Part shown: positions 22,978-36,050 of the stretch, one piece after another
How positions within the stretch are numbered: the stretch's first letter is position 1
Layout of the letters: each line of letters begins with the position of its first letter
Source: Orobanche coerulescens
Taxonomy: Eukaryota > Streptophyta > Magnoliopsida > Lamiales > Orobanchaceae
Reading direction: 5' to 3'
DNA: 64,000 nt
NCBI GenBank assembly: GCA_033398695.1
Contig: CM065809.1
Coordinates: forward strand, 85,851,644 to 85,915,643
Position numbers and translations under genes: made by a program
The notes under the pieces: model-generated
Database searches by the model: none
What the model was told of the DNA's origin: nothing
Seen by the model: the letters and a program-made list of their open reading frames with translations, nothing else

Positions 22978-25895
22978 TGCAACACCCCCAGATCAAACCA
23001 GGAATATTACACGCCGCAGACCCTCTCCGTGAGGATCCACCAGGCTAGACATCAAAACAACACACTACATTACATACCGATGAATCAAAATAACGAACCA
23101 ATAGACCGATTTGGTCTTTCGTCACTGACTTACAAATCAAAATACATAAACTCATCCAGATTCATACCCACGCAAGGGTGAAATACTTGCAACAACGAAC
23201 AATAAGACAGCGGAAAAGACAATACAATGGACTCCGACTAACTGAACCCAAAACTGGCCTTCGTGTGATTAGTATCATTCGTTTTTCATCATCCCTCGTA
23301 CCGATCCTGTATCTTGCTCCTGAAAACCTGCATGTACCTGGACACAATACAGATATCCACCCCCCGATTACTCGGGAGTTAGCAAAACTGCACTGTTTCA
23401 CTAGTGCAAGTATAAAGTGCAAAAATGAGCCATACACAACACATTCCGAGAATACAACGAAAGACTTCCCGAGATATTTTTAGTTAAAAATAGTTCAAGT
23501 TTTGAAATTAGAAATGAAACAAGTAAAACATTTTGAAAACACTTTCTAATCTCGGGAGTTTTAAAAACATTAGAAATTGACAAGCTCTTAATTCCTCGAA
23601 AGCCATTTAGGGTCACAGCCCCAAAGTTCATTTTCCACAAAACAACCTATACAGAACCGTTGGGATCTCAACCTGAAACCTCATCAACCACAATACACGA
23701 AACAATATCCATTTTCGTTTTCCAACAACAAAACTCACAGTCAATGAGTTAAACACTTAAGACACATATCCAGTGCCATTCTAGCCAAGTACCAAGATTC
23801 AAACATAATGTACATCAACATCGAGAACCAAAACGTTGTGATATTCCGAACATATCACAATAGTCATCAAAACAGTTTATCAAATCATCACGATATCACC
23901 GAATCACAACTGGTATTCCGTGGCCGTACCCCTTAGTATCGACCCCCAGACATCCCGTCGAACGCTCCGGGTGGGACACCACTTCCACGGCCGTACCCCT
24001 TAGTATCGACCCCCAGACATCCCGTCGAACACTCCGGGTGGAAGGAACACAACTCACGCACCCAAAAACCACGATTTAACATAGTTGCAAACCAAAAGCC
24101 TCGATAGTCAATCACAGTATATATATAATCAAGGCACTTGCTAGAAATGGCTAATTATCCGACGCATAGCTACGATCGTCCTAGCTACAACCTAACAATC
24201 CTAAGGACATCCCTACACATCAACAGTATAACAACTGGTCAACCAATACGACTAACCCAACTCATAACACACACCTTAACCCACACAACCAGGTGATCAC
24301 CAAAATATTATAGCACATGTCTAAATGTACTATCTACCCGGCACTACGTCTTATTGACATATCTTTAAGACAAGCAACAAGCCGATTTCTAATTTAACAT
24401 AATATCTACAACGACCCATATAATGAGAAATCACAATATAAACAACCATCACAATTTCATCCATAACCACGTGACTCCACGCGCATATCTTAACAAAAGA
24501 ATTACACTTTACATTTATCGATCCTTTTGAAAAATGGTTATAAATATTTATTTAGCACATATCGACGATTAACAATCATTATATCCACAAAACACGTAAT
24601 GTATGGACAAGATACTTGCCTCGATAATCGACACCGGACACTCCTACGAACACGGCTCAGTCGGGACACCTCGAACACCTACGATTCTCCGGCGAAGACA
24701 ATGAATACACTCACGATCGAAAAGCTTGAAGAAAGCGACGAACGGAAGGGTTCCGACTCTAATTCTTTGCGAGAAATCTGACCCTAACATCATACCATCA
24801 ATAAATTAACGAACGAACGAGGAAGAATAATCGAAGAACGCCCGAATCCCCTTTGTGACAATTTATCGGACACCTTCAAGGCGTCGATAAGAAACTCAAT
24901 AAAACGACGAATCCTCGACGATTCAACCGTGGAACAGCAAGGAATTCGACATAATATTGTTTAACAATCATAAATACATCACTATTCTGAGTTAAAACGG
25001 ATTAAACGGACAAATCGAACAAAATCCCCAAAACTAGATTTCTAGAAAATCTGACCTGATTCGCTCGATCAAAGGATGTTATAGGACGGATTATTAGTGA
25101 TATGAACCTCAAAACTTCATGGATTCATTGTCAACATGCCTCCATGATTGAGCAAGCTACAGCCGCGGAAGGGAAGAAAACGAGTGATAAAATGGGTGAA
25201 AAACCCGTCTGTTTTGCCATATTTATACTGCTGCCGGACACGGCGCAGCAAACGGCCCACACCAGCGCCGGGTGTCTCGGCCGTGTCTCGGCAGGATGCC
25301 GGTCCTGGCTGACCCGGCACAGGACACGGCGCTCGGCAGCACCGTTTTCAGGGCCGTTTCGCCCAGATCAGGCCAGCAGCCTCCGAGCACAAAATGAAGA
25401 ATTACAACGACGATCCGAACGACCCCGAAACCCGAACCTGAATACGAACCGAAGATACGGTTATGAATTACTCGCAAAGACGAATCTAAGAGCTAATAGA
25501 ACACATGATTCTGACCACCCGAAGTGTCGGAATTCGACAACAGAAGTAATTACCCCAAACTTTGGGAAATTACGAAAATGGCCCAAGACGTCCGAAAATC
25601 ACGATACGTGATCGAATAACCAAACCGAAGTTCACAACACATCTACCAAAGTTAAACGGACTTACGGGAAACTCGAAATAGTAATTTCGAACGAGATTCA
25701 CGAGAATCGAACTCGAGTGCGGAAAAGTCGTTAAAAAACACGGAACTCAATAAAACAATATAGAAGCGAACTCGGATGACAAAAAGTGCAGAATTAATCA
25801 TTCTCTGAATTATGAAACGGTCCCAAGCGAGTCGTCGAAACGGACTCTCGCCGAAAAAAAGAAAATTACCGAAAATCGAAATTGCGGATATTACA
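22978..25895 (-). mobile_element. Element B 5' LTR (right copy)
   Basis: It starts TGCAACACCCCC (one change from the left copy) and ends GGATATTACA. It is near-identical to 17410-20412 except for one missing repeat block and a different sequence in the GC-rich patch at 25293-25351. Confidence 0.9.
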
Positions 25896-26749
25896 GAGAC
25901 GGTCGTTTTGTGTCTCACTTTTGGAAAGCAGTTCATAAGGCCTTGGGGACCGAATTGAACTTCAGCACAACTTATCACCCGCAGACTGACGGACAATCCG
26001 AGAGAACCATTCAAACGGTGGAAGACATGCTAAGGGCCTGTGCCTTAGATTGGTCAAACGATTGGGAAATTCATCTACCGTTGATTGAATTTACCTACAA
26101 CAATAGTTGGCATGCTTCCATTAAGATGGCACCGTTTGAGGCATTATACAGGAGGAGATGCAGATCGCCCCTATGTTGGGACGATTCATCAAACTTAATC
26201 GGGACAGAACCAGAATTGATCGTACAGACTCAAGAGAAGATAACCTTGATTCGTGAAAGGCTGTTGACCGCCCAGAGTCGCCAGAAATCTTACGCAGACA
26301 TACGTCGTCGCCTATTGGAGTTCAGTATGGGAGACCATATACTTTTAAAGGTTTCTCCTACTCGGGGAATCTTTCATTTTGGAAGGAAGGGAAAGCTGAG
26401 TCCGAGATATATCGGACCATTCGAGATCCTTGAGAGAGTTGGAGAGTTGGCATATAGATTAGCATTGCCGCCGTCGTTGAGCCATGTTCATAATGTGTTC
26501 CACGTATCCCAGTTATGGAGATATATACCGGATCCTAGTCATGTCATTGATTTCGGCGAGATCGAAGTCGCTCAGGATGGAACGTTTGAAGAAAGACCAA
26601 TCAAGATACTCGAGAGTCGAGTTAAGAAGTTGAAGAACAAACCAATCGTTTTGGTCAAAGTTCAATGGTCACGCCATGGAGTGGAAGAAGCCATATGGGA
26701 AATGGAAGATGACATGAAGTGCAGATATCCAGAGTTATTTTCGTCTTGA
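25896..26749 (+). pseudogene. Element A integrase C-terminal part with chromodomain
   Basis: This resumes the integrase after element B. The catalytic glutamate region reads [19 protein letters not shown]. It is followed by the GPY/F-type module ([38 protein letters not shown]) and a C-terminal chromodomain-like segment ([20 protein letters not shown]) ending YPELFSS at a stop at 26747-26749. Integrase joins cDNA to the genome and the chromodomain biases insertion toward heterochromatin. The right B target duplication occupies 25896-25900. This tail is fully open, so this end is well preserved. Confidence 0.93.
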
Positions 26750-26772
26750 GTTTCGGGACGAAACTCCTTTTT

Positions 26773-26784
26773 AGTAGGAGAGTA
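26773..26784 (+). promoter_or_regulatory. Element A polypurine tract
   Basis: AGTAGGAGAGTA precedes the 3' LTR start (TGTAATATCTGG at 26785). The coding end just upstream carries the hairpin-like GTTTCGGGACGAAAC found in B and D too. Confidence 0.82.
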
Positions 26785-27037
26785 TGTAATATCTGGATTT
26801 GTTATTGTGTATTTCATCTGTATTCGAACCCTGTATTATTCGGATTTGTAATATCGATAATTGAAGTATGATATTTCTCGTATTGGTATCTTTGTACATA
26901 AGTATATCGCCATGCAAATTTCGCATGCAAACTCGTGATAGCGCACGCTAAGAATGTACCTTAATGCGCGCTATCGGCTACTACTAGCGCACGCTACGAA
27001 TGTAGGATTTGCGTGCGCTAGGCAATCAATTATTGAT

Positions 27038-27042
27038 CTAGG
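27038..27042 (+). repeat. Target-site duplication of element D, left copy (CTAGG)
   Basis: CTAGG precedes the TGTAACACCCCC end of D. The identical CTAGG at 36051-36055 follows its other end. Confidence 0.95.
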
Positions 27043-27822
27043 TGTAACACCCCCAAATCCTTTTGGGTTATTACAGTGCCGTGGACCCCACGCCAGGAGA
27101 TCCACCAGGCGAACATGACTAAAATACGTTAAATTAAACAACAAGGGAAAATCATAGTCCCTACCATGATATCCAACACAATATTCCGATAGGGAATTTC
27201 AACGACAAAAGTGGCCTACATGGCCAAAATGAAATACAACAACATCCACGAACATCTGTTCGGGTAATACAACACGACAACAACTGACAAGACTGGAGTA
27301 CACTCCAACTGACTGACCAACGATGAACAACTCGGACTAGTATCGCTCGAATGCCTCGTCGCCATCATCATGCCCCTGTGTCTCAACTCTCTCCTCGCAA
27401 GCACCTAAAACATGAAAACATGTTCCGCCCCCACGGGGGTCAGTCATCCATATAATGAATATCAAATACATGTATAACATGATATGCATCCAAAGGCAGA
27501 ATGAAACGGTACAATGATAATAATACGAGATGCTCACAAACCAATGTAAGAACCGAGCATTCGTGAAATACTATGCCCACGGCATACTATTAATACCTGT
27601 TCAACAGGTTAGAACATAAGTGCCCAACGGCGAATCATAATCACAGAGTACCACAATGAATTACACGACATGAACCAAACTAGAACTGAATTAATTATGA
27701 ATCACAATGCCCGAAGGCTCCAATGAAATTACCAAGACAATCACAAAGGCCTTAAAGACACTCAGCCGAAGCTGTCAAATATCACAATCACATGAAGTCG
27801 AAACAGCCCGAAGCTGTTATTG

Positions 27823-28300
27823 ATTAGGGCCGAAGCCACGGCATGAAAACCGTATCACAATTAGGGCCGAAGCCACGGCATGAAAACCGTATCACAATTA
27901 GGGCCGAAGCCACGGCATCCAGCCGTATCACAATTAGGGCCGAAGCCACGGCATGAAAACCGTATCACAATTAGGGCCGAAGCCACGGCATCCAGCCGTA
28001 TCACAATTAGGGCCGAAGCCACGGCATGAAAACCGTATCACAATTAGGGCCGAAGCCACGGCATGAAAACCGTATCACAATTAGGGCCGAAGCCACGGCA
28101 TCCAGCCGTATCACAATTAGGGCCGAAGCCACGGCATGAAAACCGTATCACAATTAGGGCCGAAGCCACGGCATGAAAACCGTATCACAATTAGGGCCGA
28201 AGCCACGGCATCCAGCCGTATCACAATTAGGGCCGAAGCCACGGCATGAAAACCGTATCACAATTAGGGCCGAAGCCACGGCATGAAAGCCGTATCACAA
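27823..28300. repeat. 36/37-bp minisatellite in D left LTR, 13 units
   Basis: The unit begins ATTAGGGCCGAAGCCACGGC and ends CGTATCACA, with two middles, ATGAAAAC (G) or ATCCAGC (T). The order is G G T G T G G T G G T G G. Confidence 0.92.
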
Positions 28301-29589
28301 TGAATGATAGTGTGCTGCCTTGAGTCGGCCAACACGATGATGGTAACACACGGATAGACACCGTCCTTGACAGTCCCAAATTAACACCTCGATTGCCTTA
28401 AAACGGCCAACCGACAACAATGATGCAGCGGATGATTCAATACCTCGATTGCCTAAAACGGTCAATCGACAACAATGATACCATAAATGATTGAACACTT
28501 CGATTTGCCTGAGAACGGCCAATCGATAACAATGACACGATGAATGAGTGAATACCTCGATTGCCTTAGAAAGGTCAATCGATAACAATGATGCAGTGAA
28601 TGATTGAACATTTCGATTTGCCTGAGAATGGCCAATCGATAACAATGATATGAAGGATGCCTCGGCACCTTTAATCGGTTACCGACGACGAAGGCGAGAG
28701 ATGAATAAGCCAATGCCTTTAATCGGCCTGTACAGTTTTAATGACAATCCCAACAGGAATAACAATGATCTCAACGATGTCTTTAATTGACATCTATATT
28801 AACAACAATCGATACATCGATACCGCGAACCGGCTATCGACAATGACATTAATAATGAGTATCACAATGCCTTGAATCGGCCGTTAACGAACAACAATGA
28901 ACATTTGGAAAAATTGCCGAAAGGTATCGTATCGAACGATCTCTTGATATCAATGAATTCATGAAGAGACTAAGTCTCGGAATGATACAACACATTCATA
29001 CGCATATATGATAACATTAATCTCATTGACTAGTACAAGTATAAAACTTGCCTCAAACCGAAGGCGATGAATTCCTTCCACGAACAACGAACGGCGTCCT
29101 CCGATAAACACAAGTACTCGAACCACCTTGAATGAAATACAATTCGTTCAATAACACAATATCAATCGAAATCAACATAACGACCGAAAGAAACTCTTTG
29201 AGGCATTTAATCGAACACTAAATGTTCAAAGTTCCTCAAGAGCCTAAAATCATCAATCGGGTTGAATGAATCGAAAATATGGATATACAATCCATAGAAC
29301 ACGATTAATAATGTTTACTAACATCAACCGATTCATCAAAATCGGACTAGAATCGAAATCAAGAACAAATCTCCAAAAAGTCAACTTGAAAGAAAATCAA
29401 GAAATATACCTTGATTCGACGAAATACTCGGATTAGATGATGATATAATCGATAAGGATCCTCAAAACGCTTAGAAATCGAGTGGAATCGACCAAAACTC
29501 CATTTCCGATTTTCCCGTCCGCCACCGCACTCCGAGTGAAGAAATGTGATAAAAATGAAGTCTGGGCGGTCATTGCCTATATGGCCGAC

Positions 29590-29870
29590 AGTTACGGCCG
29601 TAATCGGCAGGGCCTTACGGCCGTAACCGCATTCACAAACTCGCCCGGCCAGCCGACCGCTTACGGCCGAATCGACAGGCCTTACGGCCGTAACTCAAGA
29701 CTTACGGCCAGAATCGGCAGTGTCCTTACGGCCAGAATCGCATTCGCCAGAAGCCGCCTCGCACCAGACGGCCAGAATCTCGGCCCTTACGGCCAGAATC
29801 GCATTCGCTGTGCCATGCTCGCCGAGCACGACGTCAGAATCGCACCTTACGGCCGTAACTCGCCAGTTCG
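29590..29870. repeat. TTACGGCCGTAA palindrome array in D left LTR
   Basis: About ten TTACGGCC words, several completing the palindrome TTACGGCCGTAA and others reading TTACGGCCAGAATCG, fill 280 bp. On the minus strand they lie upstream of a TATA-like CATATAGGC near 29575. Confidence 0.85.
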
Positions 29871-30378
29871 GCCCGGCCCGGCCTGGCCACTCCGACGCCC
29901 GACGACCCCGAAACCCGAACTCGAATACGAATCGAAGATATGGTTACGACGTACTCGCAAAGACGAATCCAAGCCTTAAGAGAATACACGATTCCGACCA
30001 CCCGAAGGCTCGAAATTCGACAACGGAAAGTAATTACCCCAAACTTTGGGAAATTACGAAAATGGCCCAAAACGTCCGAAATGCACGATACACGATCGAA
30101 ACACCAAGCCAAAGCTCACAACATGAATAATAACATTAAATGAACTTACGAGAAACTCAAACGACAGCTTTGACGAGGTTCGCAAGAATCGAACTCAAGT
30201 GCGGAAAAGCCGCTTAAGAACACGGATCTCAACAAAACGATACCGAAACGAACTCGGATGACAAAAAGTGCAGAATTAATCATTCTCAGAATGACGATAC
30301 GGTCATGAGCGAGTCGTCAAAACAGACTTCCGCCAAAAAAAATAAAATTACCGAAAAATCGAAATTACGGGTATTACA

Positions 30379-30392
30379 TACTACCCCCCTTA
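30379..30392 (-). promoter_or_regulatory. Element D polypurine tract
   Basis: The minus strand reads TAAGGGGGGTAGTA directly before the 3' LTR. Confidence 0.8.
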
Positions 30393-31099
30393 AAAGAAGT
30401 TTCGTCCCGAAACTTAAAACAAGTAGGGAGAAGCAATATCCCTCCAGGAAAAATTGACGAGGTACACACGAACAAGAATGATCACAATGAATGATAATGA
30501 ATCGAAATCCAACAAGGATCAAGAATGACTCACCGTTGTGAAATGATAAACGAGTGACAGCTCAAATGAAATGATTGGAACCATAGTTCCCCGTGAATTG
30601 AATGATTAGTTTGATAATTATAAATCTCAACGTGTTTAATATACGATGAGTGAATTATATGAATGAATGAACGACGATGAAATGAATGATTATCCTCTTA
30701 CCGAGCAAGAATTAACTTGCTCAAAACCGGTGATGATCACAGTAAAGCAAACAACAGTCGAACTCATCGTCTGAGATGAAGATGCTCTCCCAGCACGAAG
30801 ACGACTAGAAAACAATCTCCTGGACGTCGGAGTCCGATGTCCCTCTAACAGCTCTTTCCATACCGAGGCAGGAAAGTCACGTGATAATTACAGATCTCGT
30901 ATGAAGATCGCATTATGATTATGAGACGGAATGATAACAATGAGCATACACGCTCTAACATAATGAATGCATTAATAATGCAATGGAATGATCGTCGACA
31001 TGATGTCGGGAGATGATAAGATCGCATGAGACCTCAAATGGGGTAACATGATTGCCTGATGAAATTCCTGAAATGATTACCTTGAACAAGTTAACAAGG

Positions 31100-32390
31100 T
31101 TGAAAATTCGATCCTCAAGATCAACAACTGAACCGTGAGATGGGCTGAATGATTAATGAATTAACTGAACAATGAGATTGACTGAGTGACGAGTGAATTA
31201 GCTAAACGATGAGATTAATTGAGTGATGAATGAATTAGCTGAACGATGAGGTTAATTGAGTGATGAACGAAGCAATCGAGCCATGATATTGATGAATGAT
31301 GAATGAATTAATCGAGTGATGAATGAGTTAACTAAGTGATGAATTAACTGACTAATGATATTGGCTGAGTGATGAATGAATTATCTGAGTGATGAATTAA
31401 TTAACTGAATAATGAGATTGACTGAGTAATGAATGAATTGACGGAACAATGAGATTGACTGAGTGATAATGAATTAACTGAGCGATGAGATTAACTGAGT
31501 GATGAATAAATTGACTGAACAATGAGATTGACTGAGTGATTAATGAATTAATCTTAACAATGAGATTGACTAAGTGATGAAGGAATTGACTGAGTGATGA
31601 ATGAATTAACTGAGCAATGATATTGACTGAGTGATGAATGAATTGACCGAGTGATGAATGAATTATCTGAGTAATGATATTGACTGGGTGATGAACGAAT
31701 GAACTGAGTGATGAATGATATTGACTGAGTGATGAACGAATGAACTGAGTGATGAATGATATTGACTGAGTGATGAACGAATGAACTGAGTGATGAATGA
31801 TATTGACTGAGTGATGAACGAATGAACTGAGTGATGAATGATATTGACTGAGTGATGAATGAATGAACTGAGTGATGAATGATATTGACTGAGTGATGAA
31901 TGAATTAACCGAGTGATGAATGAATTAACCGAGTGATGAATGAATTAACCGAGTGATGAATGAATTAACCGAGTGATGAATGAATTAACCGAGTGATGAA
32001 TGATATTGACTGAGTGATGAAGGAATTAACTGACTGATGAATGAATTATCTGAGTGATGATATTGACTGAGTGAGGAATGAATTAACTGAGTGATAGATG
32101 AATTATCTGAGTGATGATATTGACTGAGTGAGGAATGAATTAACTGAGTGATAGATGAATTATCTGAGTGATGATATTGACTGAGTGACGAATGAATTAA
32201 CTGACTGATGAATGAATTATCTGAGTGATGATATTGACTGAGTGAGGAATGAATTAACTGACTATTATCTGAGTGATGATATTGACTGAGTGATGAATGA
32301 ATTAACTGAGTGATGAATGAATTATCTGGGTGATGTTATTGACTGAGTGATGAATGAATTAACTGAGTGATGAGATCAAAATGATGATTG
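31100..32390. repeat. Satellite-like tandem array in element D interior
   Basis: This is about 1.3 kb of variants of a 20-bp word close to GAGTGATGAATGAATTAACT. Exact 20-bp periodicity shows at 31901-32000 (five units). A 41-bp higher-order period occurs around 31690-31860, and a 57-bp period at about 32060-32175. No long open frame exists in it. Confidence 0.92.
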
Positions 32391-32760
32391 AAAATTATTA
32401 ACTGATAAATGAGTTGATCCTTAATGCTTACACAAGTCACACGTGCTCCAAAACAATTGATCATGAATCAATTATAGCACTAATATCACATATAGGTTTC
32501 AGCAAAGCATGAACGATTAATGACATGATGGATGTATGAACACAAAGAGAATCGAGTCCTTACACAGGTCATACGAAGCTTCGAGGTCTCGCGATACTAG
32601 TCTTCACTGACGACGACTCGATGAATGAATGACTCGTGCGCCGCACTAATATTACGACTCACAAAACCTCGATCGACTAGATTGTCATAACCTCGACAAT
32701 CCCACTACTACCGCTTCGGTAGGTCCACATAACTCTCATCTCAGGTATTTCACAACCCAA

Positions 32761-32772
32761 CTCTCGATACCA
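32761..32772 (-). promoter_or_regulatory. Element D primer-binding site
   Basis: The minus strand reads TGGTATCGAGAG, a variant of the initiator-Met site, three bases from the right LTR. Confidence 0.75.
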
Positions 32773-32775
32773 TTT

Positions 32776-35700
32776 CGTAACACCCCAAATCCTTTTGGGT
32801 TATTACAAAGGTTGTGGACCCCACGCCAGAGATCCACCAAAGAACATGACTAAAATACGTTAAATTAAACAACAAGGGAAAATCATAGTCCCTACCATGA
32901 TATCCAACACAATATTCCGATAGGGAATTTCAACGACAAAAGTGGCCTACATGGCCAAAATGAAATACAACAACATCCACGAACATCCTGTCGGGTAATA
33001 CAACACGACAACAATCGACAAGACCGGAGTACACTCCAACCGATCGACCAACGATGAACAACTCGGACTAGTATCGCTCGAATGCCTCGCCGCCATCATC
33101 ATGCCCCCGTGTCTCAACTCTCTCCTCGCAAGCACCTAAAACATGAAAACATGTTCCGCCACTGGTCGGGTCATCCATATAATGAATATCAAATACATGT
33201 ATAACATGATATGCATCCAAAGGCGTAATGAAACGGTACAATGATAATAATACGAGATGCTCACAAACCAATGTAAGAACCGAGCATTCGTGAAATACTA
33301 TGCCCACGGCATACTATTAATACCTGCTCAATGTGTTAGAACATAAGTGCCCAACGGCGAATCATAATCACAGAGTACCACAATGAATTACACGACATGA
33401 ACCAAACTAGAACCGAATTAATTATGAATCACAATGCCCAAGGCTCCAATGAAATTACCAAGACAATCACAAAGGCCTTAAAGACACTCACCAAGTCACA
33501 AATATCACAATCACATGAAGTCGAAACACCCAAGTGTTATTGATTAGGGCGAAGCCACGGCATGAAAACCGTATCACAATTAGGGCGAAGCCACGGCATG
33601 AAAACCGTATCACAATTAGGGCCGAAGCCACGGCATCCACCGTATCACAATTAGGGCCGGCCACGGCATGAAAACCGTATCACAATTAGGGCGAAGCCAC
33701 GGCATCCACCAGTATCACAATTAGGGCGAAGCCACGGCATGAAAACCGTATCACAATTAGGGCCGAAGCCACGGCATGAAAACCGTATCACAATTAGGGC
33801 CGAAGCCACGGCATCCACCGTATCACAATTAGGGCGAAGCCACGGCATGAAAACCGTATCACAATTAGGGCGAAGCCACGGCATGAAAACCGTATCACAA
33901 TTAGGGCGAAGCCACGGCATCCGGCCGTATCACAATTAGGGCGAAGCCACGGCATGAAAACCGTATCACAATTAGGGCGAAGCCACGGCATGAAAGCCGT
34001 ATCACAATGAATGATAGTGTGCCGCCTTGAGTCGGCCAACACGATGATGGTAACACACGGATAGACACCGCCTCGAGTCCCAAATTAACACCTCGATTGC
34101 CTTAAAACGCCAACCGACAACAATGATGCAATGGATGATTCAATACCTCGATTGCCTAAAACGGTCAATCGACAACAATGATACCATAAATGATTGAACA
34201 CTTGATTTCGAGAACGCCAATCGATAACAATGACACGATGAATGAGTGAATACCTCGATTGCCTTAGAAAGGTCAATCGATAACAATGATGCAGTGAATG
34301 ATTGAACATTTCAATTTGCCTGAGAATGGCCAATCGATAACAATGATATGAAGGATGCCTCGGCACCTTTAATCGATTTACTTACGAAGGCGAGAGATGA
34401 ATAAGCCAATGCCTTTAATCGGCCTGCACGCTTTTAATGACAATCCCAACAGGAATAACAATGATCTCAACGATGTCTTTAATTGACATCTATATTAACA
34501 ACAATCGATACATCGATACCGCGAACCGGCTACCGACAATGACATTAATAATGAGTATCACAATGCCTTGAACCGGCCGTTAACGAACAACAATGAACAT
34601 TTGGCAAAATTGCCGAAAGGTATCGTATCGAACGATCTCTTGATATCAATGAATTCATGAAGAGACTAAGTCTCGGAATGATACAACACATTCATACGCA
34701 TATATGATAACATTAATCTCATTGACTAGTACAAGTATAAAACTTGCCTCAAACCGAAGGCGATGAATTCCTTCCACGAACAACGAACGGCGTCCTCCGA
34801 TAAACACAAGTACTCGAACCACCTTGAATGAAATACAATTCGTTCAATAACACAATATCAATCGAAATCAACATAACGACCGAAAGAAACTCTTTGAGGC
34901 ATTTAATCGAACACTAAATGTTCAAAGTTCCTCAAGAGCCTAAAATCATCAATCGGGTTGAATGAATCGAAAATATGGATATACAATCCATAGAACACGA
35001 TTAATAATGTTTACTAACATCAACCGATTCATCAAAATCGGACTAGAATCGAAATCAAGAACAAATCTCCAAAAAGTCAACTTGAAAGAAAATCAAGAAA
35101 TATACCTTGATTCGACGAAATACTCGGATTAGATGATGATATAATCGATAAGGATCCTCAAAACGCTTAGAAATCGAGTGGAATCGACCAAAACTCCATT
35201 TCCCGATTTTCCGTCGCCACCGCACCCGAGTGAAGAAATGTGATAAAAATGAAGTCTGGCCATCGCTATATATGGCCGATGTGTTACGGCAGAATCGGCG
35301 AGCCTTACGGCGTAATCGGCATTCACAAACTCGCCTGGGCCAACGCGACCGCTTACGGCCAGAATCGACAGGGCCTTACGGCCGTAACTCGGCACTTACG
35401 GCCAGAATCGGCAGTCCTTACGGCCAGAATCGCATTCGTCGTGAAGCCGCTCGCACCCAGACGGCCAGAATCGAATTCGCAGCCATGCCTCGCCGAGCAC
35501 GTACGGCAGAATCGCACCTTACGGCCAGACTCGCCAGTTCGCCCGGCCCGGCCGTGGCTACTCCGACGGCCCGACGACCCCGAAACCCGAACTCGAATAC
35601 GAATCGAAGATATGGTTACGACGCATCGCAAAGACGAATCCAAGCCTTAAGAGAATACACGATTCCGACCACCCAAGGCTCGAAATTCGACAACGGAAAG

Positions 35701-36050
35701 TAATTACCCCAAACTTTGGGAAATTACGAAAATGGCCCAAAACGTCCGAAATGCACGATACACGATCGAAACACCAAGCCAAAGCTCACAACATGAATAA
35801 TAACATTAAATGAACTTACGAGAAACTCGAAACGACAGTTTCGGACGAGGTTCGCAAGAATCGAACTCAAGTGCGGAAAAGCCGCTTAAGAACACGGATC
35901 TCAACAAAACGATACCGAAACGAACTCGGATGACAAAAAGTGCAGAATTAATCATTCTCAGAATGACGATACGGTCATGAGCGAGTCGTCAAAACAGACT
36001 TCCGCCAAAAAAAAAAAAATTACCGAAAAATCGAAATTACGGGTATTACA
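32776..36050 (-). mobile_element. Element D 5' LTR (right copy)
   Basis: It starts CGTAACACCCC (expected TG) and ends GGGTATTACA. It carries the 13-unit minisatellite at about 33543-34005, in the same unit order as the left LTR, and the GC-rich array at about 35280-35550, with many one- to three-base losses in GC words. Confidence 0.9.

Larger units (their letters stand above)
17410..25895 (-). mobile_element. Element B: complete non-coding LTR element (LARD-like)
   Basis: B is 8486 bp with a perfect 5-bp target duplication. Left LTR 17410-20412 (3003 bp) and right LTR 22978-25895 (2918 bp) are nearly identical. The 2.6-kb interior (20413-22977) holds no gag, pol or other recognisable protein. 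Primer site and polypurine tract show that the element reads on the minus strand. This is the structure called a large retrotransposon derivative, which must borrow enzymes. The interior 3' end and primer site resemble element A, a likely relative of its helper. Confidence 0.9.
27043..30378 (-). mobile_element. Element D 3' LTR (left copy)
   Basis: It contains a 13-unit minisatellite (27823-28300) and an array of TTACGGCCGTAA and TTACGGCCAGAATCG words (29590-29870). Open frames (28295-28645, 29482-30130) are repeat-derived or chance. Confidence 0.9.
27043..36050 (-). mobile_element. Element D: complete non-coding LTR element (LARD-like)
   Basis: D is 9008 bp with a perfect 5-bp target duplication. 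Left LTR 27043-30378 (3336 bp) and right LTR 32776-36050 (3275 bp) are almost identical outside GC-rich stretches. The 2.4-kb interior holds a tandem satellite and no protein gene. It is related to B: same TGTAACACCCC and GTATTACA ends, same sequence beside the polypurine tract. Both sit in minus orientation within A. It would need enzymes from a relative such as A. Confidence 0.9.

Noticed and set aside
27823..28300. CRISPR-like array of 36/37-bp repeats
   Set aside because: Units are contiguous with no unique spacers, and the array lies within a plant LTR.
33651..34083. Repeat protein with MPWLRPNCDTVF units
   Set aside because: It is an antisense reading of the 36/37-bp D minisatellite and shifts frame between the two LTRs.
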